A stretch of DNA of 7,938 nucleotides from CAYYAU01 sp964469765 [NCBI: uncultured Clostridia bacterium]. GTDB lineage: Bacteria > UBA6262 > WVXT01 > CAYYAU01. The stretch spans positions 1 to 7,938 of the forward strand of contig CAYYAU010000050.1 in assembly GCA_964469765.1 (NCBI GenBank), in the 5' to 3' direction. The position numbers were made by a program, and so were the translations under genes. Positions 6,666-7,938 of the stretch are shown piece after piece. Under the pieces are notes generated by a model that was given only the letters and a program-made list of their open reading frames with translations, was not told where the DNA came from and did no database searches. Numbering within the stretch: the stretch's first letter is position 1; every line of letters starts with the position of its first letter.

Positions 6666-6700
6666 AGTCTGAAGTCTGAAGTCTGATGTCTGAAGTTGGA
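6666..6700 (+). repeat. Short inverted heptamer array, AGTCTGA x3 plus two variants
   Basis: Units are AGTCTGA at 6666, 6673 and 6680, then TGTCTGA at 6687 and a degenerate AGTTGGA at 6694. The unit is complementary to the left array at six of seven positions (RC TCAGACT versus ACAGACT). The last unit runs into the GGAGAGG Shine-Dalgarno (6698-6704) of coaX, so array length directly sets how close the repeats lie to that site. In RNA the two arrays could pair and loop out the four-helix-bundle gene. Confidence 0.85.
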
Positions 6701-6708
6701 GAGGAAAT

Positions 6709-7485
6709 ATGCTTGTTATTGATATAGGGAATACAACAGTAGCGTTGGGAATATGGAAAGGTAAAGTCTTATTTAAGAAAATAATTTTGCCATCAAAAAA
6801 AGAAGAGGATTTTTATTTAAGGCATATGATGTCCTTAAAAAGGAACTTTCCAGAGATTTCATTGCTGGTTATTTCATCTGTTGTTCCTTTTTTAAATCAG
6901 GTCTTTAAAAAAGTTGTAGAAAGGGTATTTAATATTAAACCTGTTATATTAAAATGGAAAGATATAGATATAAAAGTGCTTACACAATCGCCACAAAAAG
7001 TCGGAATCGATAGACTGGTCAATGCATATGGGGCTTACAAATTATATACTCCTCCGGCAATAGTTATTGATTTTGGGACAGCAACCACATTTGATGTTGT
7101 AACAGAAAAAGGAGAATATCAAGGCGGTGTTATAGCACCTGGCGTGGATATTTCTCGAAAAGCACTATTTGAAAAGGCAGAGCAACTTTTTCCGGTTAAA
7201 TTAATCAGACCAAAGGGAACTGTTGGTAAAACGACAAAACAGGCATTACAAATAGGAATTTATTATTCTATTATAGGGGGGATAAATGAAATTGTAAATA
7301 GAATCAAAAGAGAGGTTGGTCAATGTGAAGTAATTGCTACAGGCGGTTATTGTGAGTTGATAAGGAGTAAAGTAATTGATAAAGTTGATAGAGACCTTAT
7401 ATTTAAAGGATTATACCTAATAGGCAAAAAAATAAGAAATAAAAAGAATTTTCAAAAAAACAAGAAAAAATTAAATATAAGTTAA
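6709..7485 (+). CDS. coaX: Type III pantothenate kinase
   Basis: CoaX phosphorylates pantothenate with ATP, the first step of coenzyme A synthesis. Type III enzymes need a monovalent cation and resist CoA feedback. The 258-residue protein belongs to the ASKHA fold and shows the phosphate-1 motif IDIGNTTVALG (D5), ISSVVP, and VGIDRLVNAYGA with the likely catalytic D101. It also has VIDFGTATTFDVV (D121), GGVIAPGVDIS, VGKTTKQALQIGI, VIATGGYCELI and DLIFKGLYLIG. All key motifs are present, so it should be active. Length is normal (about 250-260), with an unusual Lys/Asn-rich tail of about 18 residues encoded by A-runs. The start is set by GGAGAGG at 6698-6704. It lies just after the right heptamer array, with no clear promoter of its own. 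Confidence 0.96.
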   Translation: MLVIDIGNTTVALGIWKGKVLFKKIILPSKKEEDFYLRHMMSLKRNFPEISLLVISSVVPFLNQVFKKVVERVFNIKPVILKWKDIDIKVLTQSPQKVGIDRLVNAYGAYKLYTPPAIVIDFGTATTFDVVTEKGEYQGGVIAPGVDISRKALFEKAEQLFPVKLIRPKGTVGKTTKQALQIGIYYSIIGGINEIVNRIKREVGQCEVIATGGYCELIRSKVIDKVDRDLIFKGLYLIGKKIRNKKNFQKNKKKLNIS

Positions 7486-7506
7486 ATTATTCGCCATTTT
7501 TTTGCA

Positions 7507-7534
7507 TTGACTAAATATTTCAATATGGTATAAA
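7507..7534 (+). promoter_or_regulatory. Sigma70-type promoter with extended -10 for groES
   Basis: A -35 TTGACT (7507-7512, 5/6 match) and a -10 TATAAA (7529-7534, 5/6) are separated by 16 bases. TGG just before the -10 gives an extended -10 (TGnTATAAA). Transcription would start near 7541 and leave a leader of about 100 bases before groES. The 157-base gap and this signal separate groES from the upstream operon. No CIRCE inverted repeat (TTAGCACTC-N9-GAGTGCTAA) is present, so HrcA control is not indicated. Confidence 0.7.
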
Positions 7535-7581
7535 TAACTTTTCTATTCTTGGCATTTCCTTCAAAAATATAGTTAGTTTAG

Positions 7582-7630
7582 CTTCCTAAAAACAAATTTC
7601 ATTTATATTTTTTTTGAAGATTTCAGGAAG
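7582..7630 (+). promoter_or_regulatory. Candidate leader hairpin next to the groES Shine-Dalgarno
   Basis: CTTCCT (7582-7587) pairs with AGGAAG (7625-7630). Inside it, 7594-7601 pair with 7615-7623, allowing one G-U pair and one bulge, around a U-rich loop. The outer stem stops exactly where the Shine-Dalgarno GGAGGTGA (7631-7638) begins. This could tune access to the ribosome site in a heat-shock gene. The inner stem is A-U rich and the internal loop is uneven, so chance pairing in A+T-rich sequence is possible. Confidence 0.3.
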
Positions 7631-7642
7631 GGAGGTGAGCTT

Positions 7643-7930
7643 ATGAAAGTAAGACCATTGGGAGATAGAGTAATAGTTAAGCCTTTAGAAGAAAAAGAGG
7701 AAAAACGAGGTGGTATTATTATCCCTGATACTGCAAAGGAGAAGCCTCAAGAAGCAGAGGTGATAGCTGTTGGAAGGGGTAAGACCACGGATAAAGGTGA
7801 TGTAAAACCACTTGAGGTAAAGGTGGGAGATAAAGTTCTATATGGGAAGTATTCTGGAACAGAGGTAAAAATTGACAATAAGGAATATCTTATTTTACAT
7901 GAGGAGGATATTTTAGCAATAATTGAGTGA
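7643..7930 (+). CDS. groES: Co-chaperonin GroES
   Basis: GroES is the heptameric lid of the GroEL chaperonin, working in the cytoplasm in ATP-driven protein folding. The 95-residue product has the complete family pattern: [14 protein letters not shown], the mobile loop [18 protein letters not shown] (about 18-35, with the GroEL-binding GGIII), [29 protein letters not shown], and a [12 protein letters not shown] end. Length is standard. The start follows GGAGGTGA at 7631-7638, an 8-base match to the anti-Shine-Dalgarno and the strongest in the window. It is read from the promoter at 7507-7534. The usual partner groEL should follow immediately. Confidence 0.99.
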   Translation: MKVRPLGDRVIVKPLEEKEEKRGGIIIPDTAKEKPQEAEVIAVGRGKTTDKGDVKPLEVKVGDKVLYGKYSGTEVKIDNKEYLILHEEDILAIIE

Positions 7931-7933
7931 GGA
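7929..7933 (+). promoter_or_regulatory. Probable Shine-Dalgarno of the next gene (groEL expected)
   Basis: GAGGA overlaps the groES stop codon (TGA, 7928-7930) and is followed by ATCTA at the window end. This is a normal distance for a start codon just beyond 7938. Because groES is usually followed directly by groEL, that gene is expected; it is not seen. Confidence 0.5.
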
Positions 7934-7938
7934 ATCTA

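Larger units (their letters stand above)
6114..6700 (+). mobile_element. Putative heptamer-flanked four-helix-bundle unit
   Basis: The heptamer array (6114-6211), the broken four-helix-bundle gene and the inverted heptamer array (6666-6700) form a coherent 587-base unit. It interrupts an operon whose other gaps are about 15-21 bases. The array has overwritten the end of the upstream gene, and the right array abuts the Shine-Dalgarno of coaX, as expected for an insertion between two genes. No transposase, reverse transcriptase or target-site duplication is visible, so any movement would need help in trans. Treating it as mobile is inference. Confidence 0.4.

Noticed and set aside
7486-7506. 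Terminator after coaX
   Set aside because: There is a T-run (GCCATTTTTTT) but no G+C-rich inverted repeat before it.

Overview
The window is a compact, A+T-rich bacterial segment in which every supported gene lies on the + strand. It carries strong Shine-Dalgarno sequences, including an 8-base anti-SD match before groES. The backbone rplS-rnhB-yraN-comM is a conserved bacterial ribosome/DNA-processing gene order, followed by a radical SAM gene, an endonuclease V homologue, coaX and groES. The organism cannot be named from this. The base composition, the cytosolic radical SAM protein and the tandem-heptamer / four-helix-bundle unit would fit an anaerobic, probably uncultured bacterial lineage, but that is inference.

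Layout: 1-100 is a structured leader with two mutually exclusive predicted hairpins. Then come rplS (101-469), rnhB (466-1086, ATGA overlap), yraN (1108-1488), a TPR plus seven-unit beta-propeller protein with four EF-hand/dockerin-like calcium loops (1504-2895), comM/yifB (2914-4452), a COG1313-type radical SAM protein (4470-5378) and an endonuclease V homologue (5400-6131). Gaps in this run are about 15-21 bases or small overlaps, so it reads as one operon. Next is a distinct unit: a 14-copy heptamer array (6114-6211), a four-helix-bundle (S23/IVP-type) gene broken by one in-frame TAG (6224-6655), and a short array of the complementary heptamer (6666-6700). coaX (6709-7485) follows. groES (7643-7930) has its own sigma70-type promoter and leader, and groEL probably begins just past the window edge.

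How the genes relate: L19, RNase HII, YraN and ComM link translation with RNA/DNA hybrid removal and DNA processing. CoaX makes the first intermediate of CoA synthesis, and GroES is the chaperonin lid. The propeller and radical SAM proteins have no assigned role here.

Most unusual points: (1) the endonuclease V homologue keeps the fold signatures but has lost two catalytic aspartates (D to S61, D to N129) and a C-terminal histidine, so it looks like a pseudo-enzyme. (2) The heptamer-array / four-helix-bundle / inverted-heptamer unit looks like an inserted element that also rewrote the C-terminus and stop codon of the endonuclease V gene. (3) There are calcium-type loops inside a propeller with no signal peptide. 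(4) There are switch-like leader hairpins before rplS and groES.
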